Source of the DNA: Folioceros fuciformis
Lineage: Eukaryota; Anthocerotophyta; Anthocerotopsida; Anthocerotales
Direction: 5' to 3'
Assembly (NCBI GenBank): GCA_049999805.1
Contig: JBNGIO010005395.1
Coordinates: 98,802-122,814, forward strand
Length of the DNA: 24,013 nt
The notes beneath the pieces are model-generated. The model had not been told where the DNA came from. It saw nothing but the letters and a program-made list of their open reading frames with translations, and did not search any database. The translations under genes were made by a program, and so were the position numbers. Below, piece by piece: positions 1 to 9,056 of the stretch. Each line of letters starts with the position of its first letter. Position 1 is the stretch's first letter.

Positions 1-770
1 GCGGGGGAGGTCCAGAGAGAGAGGCGTGCTTCTTCTCCGTCTGGCTGGCAGGCGCCAGGGCTCCGGGGGAGATTCCGACACCCGGCCACCCTGGTCCCTT
101 GGTAAGAATACCCTCCAGGCGGGGGCGGGCGGCCCTGTCTCGTCTGAACGGAACCGGGGACGGGATCGGGACTTGTTCACTTCTCCATGTACCGAAACCA
201 TGCGACCAACACCTGGAAACGCCACGGAGTCCAAGAACAAATTGTGAAAATGTTTCCGCCGTAGCTCTCGCGTGTGCTTGTTCTTTTCTGGTGCTAGAAC
301 ATGCGTTAAACTACAGGTCTGAACTACAGTCCTACAAAGCCAAGTAGTGCGGGAAGTTACATCTTCTAGCCATACACCTGTCGTCAAAATGAAAGTTCAA
401 CAGCTAGGGAGTCGGGGCCACGCACTCCCCGTCTCACATGTGGCCCAATTTGTTGTGACTACTCTTGTTGTTGTGGTTCCTTTTCCTTCCCTTTCCAAGG
501 CAAGGAGAGAAGAAGAAGGAGAAGGCTACTAGAGCTACTTTGAGCACTTGTTCCGAAGATCAGGCCTTCCCTTTCCACACCCATCTAAGTGCCCATTTGA
601 GCAGAGGCTGTTCAATCCTAGAATTCTTACAAACATATGTGGCTTTGGCCTGAAGTATTCGGAGTTTGGTCCATCCCCTTTGGTCTCACCACACCACACT
701 TCTGCAATGTGCCTCTTCCTTTGATGCAAGGCGCATTGATATGCAAACAAACGATGGCCCTCGTCAACTT
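1..770. other. Left-end interval, no supported gene
   Basis: Short open frames occur on both strands, but none shows a recognisable domain, and no chain of exons with consistent splice phase could be built. A donor-like GTAAGA near 102 hints that part of a neighbouring gene's transcript could enter from the left, but I cannot support an exon. Otherwise I see nothing here. Confidence 0.5.
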
Positions 771-784
771 CAAGTACACAACCT

Positions 785-851
785 AGGTAGGCAGGTAGGT
801 AGGTAGGTTGGTAGGTAGGTTGGTAGGCTGGTAGGCTGGTAGGTAGGTGGG
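785..851. repeat. GGTA/GGTT-type tetranucleotide microsatellite
   Basis: About 16 imperfect units of a GTAG/GGTA tetranucleotide, with GGTT and GGCT variants, seen directly. It lies about 530 bp beyond the stop codon of the minus-strand UPF0496 gene, so it is intergenic or distal 3' UTR. It produces artefactual open frames full of TYLP-type repeats. Confidence 0.9.
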
Positions 852-1194
852 TATAGTATAATAGAGAATCGTAATCGTACGGTGATCTTTCTTTCTCCTT
901 GGCAAGGAGGCAAGCGAGTGGCGGCCCGGGAGACCCAATTGATGGAGCGAGGGGTTGATTCGGACAGCCTTCTCCTCGCTTTCTGTCGTGTTTTCAATTT
1001 GTCGGTCAATAGTCGCATCCGTGTAGGGGACGCACTTAGTCTATACGTCACAGCCCTGCCACCTGCATCCCATTGACGAAGCTTCCTGGACACCAGCACC
1101 GGTCTCCCCGCTTGAATCTCACGATGGAGAAAACGAGGCACAAAGAAGACGGAAAAATCCCCTATACAGCGACAGGCAAATGGCAAAATCCACA

Positions 1195-1380
1195 GACATG
1201 TATGTATGTACGTATGTACACAGACTTGACACCCACAGCGACATGCATGCTTGCATCACATACATACATAGCATGCATACCATGGCGTGGGAAGGAAGAT
1301 GTGAGCGTGCGTACGTACATACATACATACATAGATACGTACACACAAGGTAGGTGAGGTAGGTAAGTAGGGAGGTAGGT
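1195..1380. repeat. TACA/TGTA and GGTA microsatellite cluster abutting a stop codon
   Basis: Imperfect TGTA and TACA tetranucleotide runs (about 1195-1222, 1257-1281, 1308-1340) are followed by GGTA/GTAG units (about 1349-1380). The last run touches the TGA stop (1382-1380, minus strand) of the UPF0496 gene, so its 3' UTR would start inside the microsatellite as ACCTACCT-type repeats. Confidence 0.85.
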
Positions 1381-2652
1381 CATGTTGCTTTGGCCACAGT
1401 GGAAGGATGCTGCATGAGCTTCTTGAGGACGACGCTCCGCGCTCGGTGTGTGCTCTGCTCGCACGTGCTGACGTGGTCCGCAAGGCTCTCCAGCTCCGCG
1501 ATGAACCTGTCCTGCTTGTGCTTGATCTGGCCCACAGCGGTGACCAGGGCGAAGGGCTCCTCCCGCTCCTGCGCGAACCGGACGTTGCGGGCCATGGAGT
1601 TGATCTCGTTCTGGAGTTGGTTCACCAGAGCCTTGATGTTGTCTAGGTCACGGATGGCGATGTAGGTGCCCCAGTCCGCCGAGTCCACCACGCTGCGGCT
1701 GGCGGCCAGTTCGTCCTCGTACTTGGTCCACAGGGACTTGAACCAGCGGCCCATGGACTCCATGGGGAGGGCGGACAAGGTGGAAATCCCTGCGACGATG
1801 GTTGGGGAGACCAGCACCGCGGCCACCACGGCGCAGATGAGCACCGCCGCGCAGGTGGCGGCCAGGATGATGGTGGAAACCTTCATCCATCCGCGCACGT
1901 GCTTCAGCTTCTTGTCCAGCTTCTTCTTCTTGCGTTGGAGCTTGGTCTGCATCGCCTGATGCTGCGTGTAAACCGCTTGAAACTGCTGGTAGAATTCTTC
2001 GGAAAACGGGTTGGCAGCCTGCACCAGGGGTCATTGGCAAATCAAGGCAAAGCATGGCAAAGCGAAGCAGCTCAGTGACTTTGACTAGTCAAGTCTGAAT
2101 CACACGGCAAACAAAAAAGATACCATTCCATGCATGTAATTCAATTCAATGTCATCGGAACCATGGAATCAGCACCTCCATGAAGTTGGTGAGCTCCTTC
2201 AGCACACGGTGGCATTGCTCCTCGGTAGGATCACCGGATTCCGGCATCAAGTTGATGGCCACCTCAATAATCATCTGGTTGTCGCGGGCCTGCTTAATGC
2301 ACTTGTCCAAAACGTGGCAGAAGTCCAGCACAGCCAGACTGCTGTCGAAGTACTCTGTCACCAGCTTCAGCAGGTGCTTGTCCGCCCATACGTCCTCCTT
2401 GTACTCCAGGATAACCTTCATAACCTCCTGATCCACCTCCAGAAGTGTGCTGGTCACATCCTTCAATGACTCGAAAGTCAATCCTGTGGAATCCGCTCCT
2501 CTCGCCACCGAGTTGATGGCTTTCCCTGTCCTATTCTTGAGCTCTTCATCGAAGTTCTTGACATCAGGATCGTCGCGGCACAGCTCTTCGAACTCTGACA
2601 GATCAAGAGGGAGCACATCGCTGCTCCTCGATTTGCTGAACGTTTTCCCCAT
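1380..2652 (-). CDS. UPF0496 (At14a-like, DUF677) membrane protein, two exons
   Basis: Model: exon 1 2652-2176, intron 2175-2019 (157 nt, GT-AG, phase 0), exon 2 2018-1380, giving 371 aa, close to the usual family length. The N-terminal half carries At14a-like signatures: FDEELKNRTGKAI, a SLKDVTSTLLEVDQEVMKVI stretch, LVTEYFDSSLAVLDFC and the helix with QARDNQ. The splice joins NFMEA to ANPFSEEF, matching the uninterrupted VEAENPFSD of the paralogue at 5408-7067. Basic residues (KLQRKKKKLDKK, about 185-197) precede a hydrophobic stretch at about 206-229, and a second weaker one at 230-242. C-terminal helices end in RARSVVLKKLMQH. The ATG at 2652 gives MGKTFS, an N-myristoylation-type start. 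Arabidopsis At14a was reported as integrin-like and linked to membrane-cytoskeleton-wall contact; the exact function here is unknown. All conserved segments are present and the frame is open. Confidence 0.9.
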
Positions 2653-3820
2653 GATCCTTTCCACACTGGACGTACCAAATAACGCCTGACAGTGTAGTGT
2701 GCCACTTGGTGAAAAGCAGGAGCGAATCGGATACCAAACTCACTCCGTCACAAGAGATACATCTCATTCACCGCAACTCTGCAACACATGTCAAGCACTA
2801 ATCCTGGCGTTCCAAGCTTCACTAGTACTACCATGAGCGGCCTCGCCAACCTTACCATGTACTGCGCTTGTACATGTCCCCCACATTGTGTTTCATATTC
2901 AAATTCCACTGGCCACACACATTATGCAAAGACCGCGATCTTCTTGGGGAAACGCTCTGCAACTTCCGATTCAGTCGGACATGGATGCTGATCAGGAGGC
3001 TAAGATCTCACTTCCCATATGCTCTCCCAGCCTGCACAGCCTTTCCTGTACTTGAAGACTTGGTGGATTTGCAATTACGGCCATGATGTCCTACATGCAG
3101 GCAAGTAAAGCAGACTGTATTGCATCACATCAAATATTCCACATTCCAGAGCTCAAACTCCTGCTACCTACATGCAGTCACAGGCACTTAGCCTAGCCCC
3201 TGCTTCTCCTTCCGCTGCTACATGCTTCCAAGGCCCTGGCGTCCTCGTCCCCGTCCCCATCCAGCCCTCTGCTGACCTCACGCGTCGGGGTGGATTTCTC
3301 TTATCAACAGCTACGATGCTGTCAGTCCAATGTCCTGCAGCCGCACACTAACTAGTTCAACGTTCGACGACTGAATTCGCAGCTAGGAAGTGGATTGAAA
3401 TGCGGGTGGGGACTGTACTGAATTCCATCGGATGGATCAACCTGATCATGCAAACCAGCCATAGCCGGTGGGAAGCTACTGGGAACAAAGTCACGGTGTT
3501 GGAGCCTCTTTGCAGAGTCACGGTGTTGGAGCCTCTTTGCAGGAGCGAAGTCGCAGCTTCATTGGGAAGGGGAAGGAAGGGCGCTGGGTGCGCTAGTACC
3601 AGCGTTTTAACACGCTGGTATCCCCCTGTGCCTATGACTGCACCCAATATAGGCGGTGGGTGGTCGTGACCGGTCCATCCCGTCGCCCACTTGCCACGAT
3701 CCTCATTTTGTTACTCATTTCCAGCAATGATTGTGCGACACATTGTACTTGAGTGACCGGCTACTCCAAAATCAACCCTGGTACCAGATGCACTTCAATA
3801 CAGGCTTGGCTCATGAGATT
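2653..3820. other. Intergenic; probable promoter side of the minus-strand UPF0496 gene
   Basis: No open frame here has recognisable similarity or believable splice partners. The first few hundred bases beyond 2652 should contain the promoter and 5' UTR of the minus-strand UPF0496 gene, but I see no convincing TATA box. Around 3350-3670 lies a short open frame containing a tandem repeat, judged non-coding. Confidence 0.5.
3489..3542. repeat. Perfect 27-bp tandem duplication
   Basis: Two identical 27-base units (3489-3515 and 3516-3542), each beginning AGTCACGG and ending TTTGCAG, lie head to tail. Because 27 is a multiple of three, the duplication does not break open frames on either strand, which explains the repeated peptide in spurious ORFs there. 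It looks like a recent local slippage or duplication event. Confidence 0.95.
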
Positions 3821-3821
3821 T

Positions 3822-3900
3822 AGGATGGTCGCCTTAGGCGCCATTACCGGAACCCCCGAAAGAGTCTCGGGTTCGAATCCTGGATCCTGCTTAAAGTCAA
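3822..3900 (+). other. Degenerate tRNA-like segment (tRNA relic or SINE head)
   Basis: GGTTCGAATCC (about 3869-3879) is a perfect RNA polymerase III B box and T-loop. The flanking bases can form a T stem (TCGGG with CCTGG, including G-U pairs). The following ATCCTGC can pair over five bases with the AGGAT upstream, like an acceptor stem. The 5' part, with GGATGG and TTAGGCGCC, resembles a class II (Leu/Ser-type) tRNA D-arm from which bases have been lost. No sound anticodon arm can be folded, so this is not a functional tRNA. A tRNA-derived SINE head or a tRNA pseudogene fits best. Confidence 0.45.
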
Positions 3901-3949
3901 AGGATATTCTAATTCGATTCTGTGTCGGGGCTGTCAACAAGGTTTTATG

Positions 3950-4170
3950 ATCTATCTGTTAGAGATAACTTTAATATTATTCTAAGTGTGGCCTCTAAAC
4001 CCTAAACCCTAAAATATATATTTATATTTATATTTTAAAACTTGTTATCTAATTTTTTACTAATTGTTTCAAGCCAACTATCTAATAATAGAATCACAAA
4101 ACGAGGAGATAAGTTCATATTAAGTAAACATGGAGCTGTCGTAAAAGGATTAATTAAAATTATGTATCGG
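3950..4170. other. AT-rich island with interstitial telomere-type repeat
   Basis: Composition drops sharply to A/T-rich over about 220 bp. It starts with about 2.5 units of CCCTAAA (3995-4014), followed by TATATTTATATTTATA-type sequence. TTAGAGATAAC (about 3959) and GTTATCTAA (about 4043) form a short inverted repeat. The right edge lies close to where similarity to the 5' flank of the UPF0496 gene begins (about 4174). It could be inserted element DNA, organelle-derived DNA or a double-strand-break repair patch; I cannot identify the source. Confidence 0.5.
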
Positions 4171-4173
4171 GAC

Positions 4174-4765
4174 TCGGTCCCAACACCGCCTTGCAAATCC
4201 TGCAAACGACAATGTGGAAGGAAGGAAAGGAAGGAAGGCATACACTCCGAGGATGTTCCACCAACCGATTCTGTTCCCTGGCACAGCAGGATGCCAGTGG
4301 GCCCAAGAATGTAGCGTCGGCAAGCACCCTTCCGCAACTTGGCTGCCTGTAGATTATAACCAAGGAGAAGGTGCGTGGAACGACGTTTCCTCGGAAGGGT
4401 AAAAATGTACACTCGCTCGGGAATGGCAAGCCCAGAAAGAAGACAACCCGGGTTGTTCCAGGACTGCCAGCTCTGGAGCTTGGAGCCTGAGGTGATGATT
4501 TATCGGCTAGAGTGCTGGTGGCCCATGGTAATTCAGTCCATGAGCTTCCAGGAGGAGGCACTGTGTTAGTGTAGGCCTGCAGGACAGCCCCGGATACGGA
4601 GATACGGGTGCAGGAAATCGAACAGTGTTCGATCAAACAGCATCCTGTCGACTACGGTAGCAAGTCTGCAGGGGCGTGTTGGAGGCGTTGAAGAACATCT
4701 TCTCCGTGCCAAGTGCTGCCCGAGGAAAGCACTATTCACTGATCCTCGAGTGGACGAATACGGAT
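4174..4765 (+). pseudogene. Decayed tandem copy of the 5' half of the UPF0496 gene at 5408
   Basis: Ordered similarity runs between this stretch and 4880-5620. The shared blocks are GATGTTCCACCAACC against TTTGTTTCACCAAAC, a block ending GCCTGTAGATTA against GCCTACAGATTA, ATGTACACTCG (both), CCAGCTCTGGA (both), TTCAGTCCATGA (both), and AACATCTTCTCCGTGCC against AATATCTTCTCCGTGCC. Similarity thus covers the 5' flank and the first exon of the gene downstream. The relic has lost the continuous frame: the region matching the start codon is altered and a stop follows the Q-E-E-A-L-C stretch (about 4567). No second-exon sequence follows, so it is a truncated, non-functional duplicate sitting immediately upstream of its better-preserved copy. 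Confidence 0.75.
4206..4241. repeat. GGAA-type microsatellite inside the 5' relic
   Basis: About six imperfect GGAA units expand the relic copy at a point where the corresponding sequence near 4930 has only a single AAGGAAA. This is a local expansion after duplication. Confidence 0.7.
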
Positions 4766-5407
4766 GGATGTCCTTCGCACGCACACGATTGCTGCCTACA
4801 GACGCAACAATGGAGCTGTTTGTACGCCACTTTCCTCATAGTACCTTCTCCTTGTCCAAAGTTTTTACACGCACTGAGGTTACGGAGTCTTATCCCGCCT
4901 CTGCTAAACGATGGCACAGACAGCAATGTCCAAGGAAATCGCACACCCCGAGGTTTGTTTCACCAAACGACTGCAGATTTTTCGTGGCCGTGCGGCCTGA
5001 GCCCCATCTCACTGGTACTGGGTGGACGTCAGTGGGCCCTTTCACTGGGCATGATCTAGAGAAAGCACCCCTACGCAACTCGGCTGCCTACAGATTAATT
5101 TAGGGCCATGGCTTACCACAGGGAGCTGAGGGAGCTGCTTTCTTTCGGGCTCCGCCCGCACGAAGAGGAAGGTGGTTGGAAAGAGGCAAGATTGAAAGGG
5201 TGAGAACATGTACACTCGGGGGGCTCCCAAGCACAAAGACAACCAGCAAACCAACTGTCTACCATTTGTAGTGTAGGCTCGAGACTTTCCATGACAATGC
5301 TCTGGGGCGGAAGTGGCATGGCCCTTGTGCCCGTGTTCCAGGACTACCAGCTCTGGAACTTCGAGGTCACAATCCCTCGTTTAGAGTGCTGCTGCCTCTG
5401 ATTGCCC

Positions 5408-7067
5408 ATGGCTGCTGCTAGAGCTAGTGGACTCGCGCGGTTTCAGTCCATGAACTTGCAAGAGGAGTACAAGAAGGCCTGCCGGACCAGCTCCTACGTC
5501 GAACTGTGGATGAAGGCTCGGTGCCAGATCAAACAACAGCCTCTCGACTCTGGCAGCAAGTCTGTGGGAGACGCGTTGGAGGCCCTGAGCAATATCTTCT
5601 CCGTGCCCAACAAAAAGCACTTGGTCAAGTTCCTGTCGCTTAAAGACGATTCCACAAGGGGCGACTGCGCCAGCAGCAGGACCGCGGACTCCGACAAGAT
5701 CGATATCATCGCTGCTAACCTCTTGGACCCTGATCAGGTGAGGCAGAGTCGGACGTATCTGGTCCAGGTCTGGATCTGTGTTAGGGCAAAGAGTGAGTTT
5801 TTGTGACGCATTTCCCAGCCTGTTGGAATTTGTCGCAGGCAGAAGTAGATGCGGTGCTGAGAGACATGGACAACCTGTGGACCACCTCGGCCTCCTTCTT
5901 CAAGCTGGTTCTGGACTACTTTGACAACAGCCTGAAAGCATCAGATCTGTGTGGCGAGCTTCTCAAAAGTGTGGCGCAAGCCCGAGAAAACAACAGGATT
6001 GTGGAAAGTGCCATGAGCATCATTCACTTCGAGAGCACCTTAGATCCCGCCGATCGCGACACCTCGCAGGCGGCTGACACTAGAAATTCCGATACCGACG
6101 ACTCCATCTTCTTATCCGAGGACTCCAGCACCAGCCGCTCTTCCCGCAGCAGCAGCTCATCCAAAGCTGCTGATGGTGACCACCCGACTGATGTAGACGA
6201 CGAGATTTCCTTCGCTGTCGGCTCCCACAGCCGTCACAAACGCAGTTACTTGCTCAGATCCGTCCACCAGGAGCTTCACTACTACGTCGAAGCAGAGAAC
6301 CCCTTCTCCGACATGGAACAGTTCCAACCAGTGTTAGGAGGATTCGCTGACATGCAATGTCGTCTCGACAGGAAGAAGAGGAAACTGGCTACGAGGATGC
6401 GCATTTGCAAAGGAATGGTAAACATCTGTTCTGTTTTGCTGGTTCCTACATGTGAAGCAGTAGGGGTGTTCAGGCCAACATAGTAGGATGAAAAGGGCCG
6501 GACTGACTTCGTTGGGTCTCCCATCAAGACCTGTCTACAGAAATGCCTCTATAACAGCAACATGCAAGCGATTACGGTTCAGGTATGGCATGATCCCTGA
6601 TATCAATGGAGGAACGTCTTCGTGTGGACCCGTTTCCATGTTCACCCATCCTGACAAAACGTCCACGGCAGCTTGACGCAGCATCCAAAGGCACATACGT
6701 GGTGACCCAAGACCTCGACACCATCAAAAGGCTCGTCGCCCGACTCCGAAACGAAGTCGAACATACCAAAGGTAGCATAAGGTTTTGGAATCGCCAGCGT
6801 GATGACCAGAATCCCGTTAATGTACGAGCCTCTTCAACCTTGAGATTAAGCTAGATATACTACCATCTGTATCCGGTACCTGCTTGGTCGTTGACCCAGT
6901 ACGCGTGTGCTCGCTTGCAGGTCATGGTCGGCCATCTGACGAAGAACCAAGCCATCTGCTCCCAGCAACTGGATGATCTTGAACAGCACATTTACCTATG
7001 CTTCATGACTGTCAACAAAGCTCGCACCCTCATGGTTCAGAAAATTCTTTCGAAGGTAGCGCCATAG
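5408..7067 (+). CDS. UPF0496-family paralogue lacking the membrane segment (gene or early pseudogene)
   Basis: Best model: exons 5408-5737, 5839-6417, 6672-6821 and 6921-7067, all joined in phase 0, giving 401 aa. Exon 1 has the family start [15 protein letters not shown] and ends LLDPDQ. Exon 2 continues with [18 protein letters not shown], an acidic/serine-rich insert (about residues 182-240) and VEAENPFSD. Exons 3 and 4 match the family C-terminus ([16 protein letters not shown], then [17 protein letters not shown] and [12 protein letters not shown]). Introns 1 and 3 have clear GT-AG borders. The weak point is 6418-6671, where the intact paralogue encodes its transmembrane helix. Reading through gives a vestige, [15 protein letters not shown], and then stops at 6481. 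Calling 6418-6671 an intron (GTAAAC donor, ACGGCAG acceptor) restores the frame but removes the membrane anchor. If that intron is not spliced, the gene is broken. No sign of membrane targeting remains in the spliced model. Confidence 0.6.
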
Positions 7068-7243
7068 CCTTGCGTTTCACCATGCCAACAGTACGACACC
7101 ATGTTTACGTCCAACTGTAGAATCTGTACTGTTTAAACTTACAAAATTGAATACATGCTGACCAAAGCAGACTTGAACCGATCCTTTCAGTATGCTGAAT
7201 GAATGCGTTGCTCCCTCCAAACCAAAGCACCTTTTCTCATACA
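7068..7243. other. Convergent 3' UTR interval between two genes
   Basis: Only 176 bp separate the UPF0496 stop (7067) from the MRL7-family stop on the other strand (7244), so the two 3' UTRs probably overlap. Similarity to the relic at 9683-9810 continues through most of this interval, showing that the duplication included the 3' UTR of the UPF0496 gene. Confidence 0.6.
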
Positions 7244-8812
7244 TCAAGACATTTGTACACTTGTTTTTGGTTTTTCCAACCAGCTTGGCCGCCTTGCTCC
7301 GTAGAAATAGTGGGCGGCAATCTGACAGAGCTGATCTGAAGCCATGAACCCTGATTACGGCACACCAGACGTTTGGCAGTCATTAAGAGTTGTCAAATCC
7401 AGATGCTGCGCAAATTTTGTCGGTCGCTTGAACCATGAGGGAAAGGAACAAACCAGCAAAAACTTGTATTGCGCAACACGTTGCTCACCTTCAATGTGGT
7501 GAACTATCTTTCCCGACTTGATCAGTAAAACAACTGGGGTCTTTTCTATCTTCATTGCCCCAACCAGATCCACCTCGGTCGCAGCATCCAATTTAACAGC
7601 CTGAAATGCCCAACACGGTTCATTATCTAGGTGGAGCACATCAGAAACCATGCACTGAGAAATGGAACCTTGTTCCCCACGTACCCGAACTGGTACTCGT
7701 GTCCAAATAGTATCCACCGTCTTCTCCACCTCCTTCAACATTTGCCATCCCACACGACCTCTGGAGAACAGCAGGACAAGTCACGACGTTAGTGCTCACA
7801 CCATAAGTGCTCGACACTCGAAACAGCTTCACAGACAAATGACAAGGGGACTGTACCCTGTCCCATATCGTTCATACACATAAACCACCACAGGACTCAT
7901 GTTATCGAACACAGTGGGTTCCCATTCGGCAGCTGTTATGTCTCTGACGAATCCTTTCTCATAATCCTCGTCCCAATTCAGGTCAAGCTCGTCATCACTG
8001 TCACTATCGTCTTCCCCGCCCTCTGTCCTATCCCTGGTTACCTTCACTTTTTTCTCGTCAAAGAACTCCGACACTCTGAATCCCCAGCCAGTCTCCCCCT
8101 CAGCAGGCCACGTAGGGTCGTCTTCATCCACAATGAGAGGATAGTCGTCGTCTTCGTCCTCGTCATAGTCGGGATCACTGGCACGTAACCTTTCCAGCTC
8201 CTTCTCAATCCTTGCGTGCAGTGCTTCATATTGCGCACGGTTAGACGAGTTGTAACGTGCATGCCTTGTCTGGCCTCCCCCAGTGGAAGCATTCCCCACG
8301 TCTTCTTCATCATCCGCTCCAGTTGAGGGCTCATTCAATATGGGCAGGCCTCCAGCACTGGCCCCTGCCACAGCAGAGGAAGCACCAACATCTTCTACCT
8401 TCTGGTTCTGGGCAGCCTCTGAGCTGGACGTTGACGAGTCCTGTGCAGTATCAGACTCCAGTTCACGAGATGCATCCTTCGCTTGCTCCTCAGGAACTTT
8501 AACCTTCCTGGGCCGTCCTCTCCCTCTTTTCTTCTCAACATTTGGTGCAATCTCTTGACCTGCGGTGGAACATCTTATGCCTGTTGCCACCCTCGCAGCC
8601 GTCCAGTTACCGGTCAATGGGAATGGACGATCAATCCCAGCCCCTGCAAAACAGAACCAACTCAGAACAGCAACCCTCAAAGGGAATATGAAAAGGAGCT
8701 ACGAGAGGCAAACCATACAACGGATTGCCGAATGTCCATCCTCCACTGCATCCAATGACGATGACCTTCGAGCAGACGCCACCGCTCCAAACCATCGGAC
8801 CGCCGCTGCCAT
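7244..8812 (-). CDS. MRL7: MRL7/RCB (SVR4)-family plastid thioredoxin-fold protein, five exons
   Basis: Model: exons 8812-8719, 8643-7857, 7760-7685, 7600-7489 and 7350-7244 with GT-AG introns of 75, 96, 84 and 138 nt. All phases agree, giving 391 aa. In plants this family (MRL7/SVR4/RCB and MRL7-like/NCP) is needed for plastid-encoded RNA polymerase activity and chloroplast development, with plastid and nuclear locations reported. Residues 1 to about 57 are Ala/Arg/Ser-rich with few acids, a plausible transit peptide. Next come RGRGRPRK (71-78, AT-hook-like), a low-complexity acidic stretch, a family block with DDPTWP (206-211) and GWGFRVSEFFDEK, and a domain with VVVYVYERYG (283-292), KTPVVLLIKSGK (about 339) and QIAAHYFYGARRPSW. 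The position of the thioredoxin CxxC lacks cysteines, so redox catalysis is not expected. Assignment to MRL7 rather than MRL7-like is uncertain. The internal reading at 7861-8680 begins inside intron 1 and is not the true start. Confidence 0.9.
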
Positions 8813-8832
8813 GAACTCCTCGAAAATGAGTT

Positions 8833-8847
8833 AAACCCTAAACCCTC
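8833..8847 (-). promoter_or_regulatory. Telo-box just upstream of the MRL7-family start
   Basis: AAACCCTAAACCC on the plus strand reads AGGGTTTAGGGTTT toward the gene, about 20 bp before its ATG. Telo-boxes are known plant promoter or 5' UTR elements, frequent in genes for translation and organelle biogenesis. The placement and orientation fit a regulatory element rather than a chance interstitial telomere repeat. Confidence 0.55.
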
Positions 8848-9056
8848 AGCTGGGCTTCGTTAGCTTTCAGCTCCAGGCACCCTATTTCGTTTGCAGTGAT
8901 CAGCTGTCTTGACCATGAGTGTGTCCAGATTACTGAACCGTAGCCATGTGCATCCCGTGTTAGCCTACAAGGTGAACAGCTTTGATGCCATCTCCAAGCT
9001 CTCATTTTCTAGTTGAGTGCTGCGTGATGTTGACGTTACATTGTCCTAGGCCTCAC

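Noticed and set aside
770-1186. 138-codon frame ending in repeated TYLP peptides
   Set aside because: It is generated by the GGTA microsatellite; no domain and no conserved pattern.
1648-2055. Alternative-frame 135-codon frame over the second exon of the UPF0496 gene
   Set aside because: It is on the same strand but in a different frame from the clear family match, has Arg/Gly-rich composition and runs across the intron border.
3822-3900. A functional tRNA gene
   Set aside because: Only the T-arm and part of the acceptor stem are sound; no anticodon arm of the correct length can be formed, so it was downgraded to a tRNA-like relic.
3995-4014. A true telomere end
   Set aside because: Only about 2.5 units and flanked on both sides by unique sequence; it is interstitial.
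7489-7760. One continuous exon through 7760-7440 of the MRL7-family gene
   Set aside because: Reading through inserts residues that do not fit the family and ends without its C-terminal helix. Splicing 7684-7601 (GTACGT to TTTCAG) and 7488-7351 restores the thioredoxin-like core and the AHYFYGARRPSW tail.
8641-8680. ATG at 8680 as the start of the MRL7-family protein
   Set aside because: The bases just after it end in TTCTGTTTTGCAG, a strong acceptor. An upstream exon (8812-8719) with GTATGG donor joins in the correct phase and supplies a transit-peptide-like N terminus.
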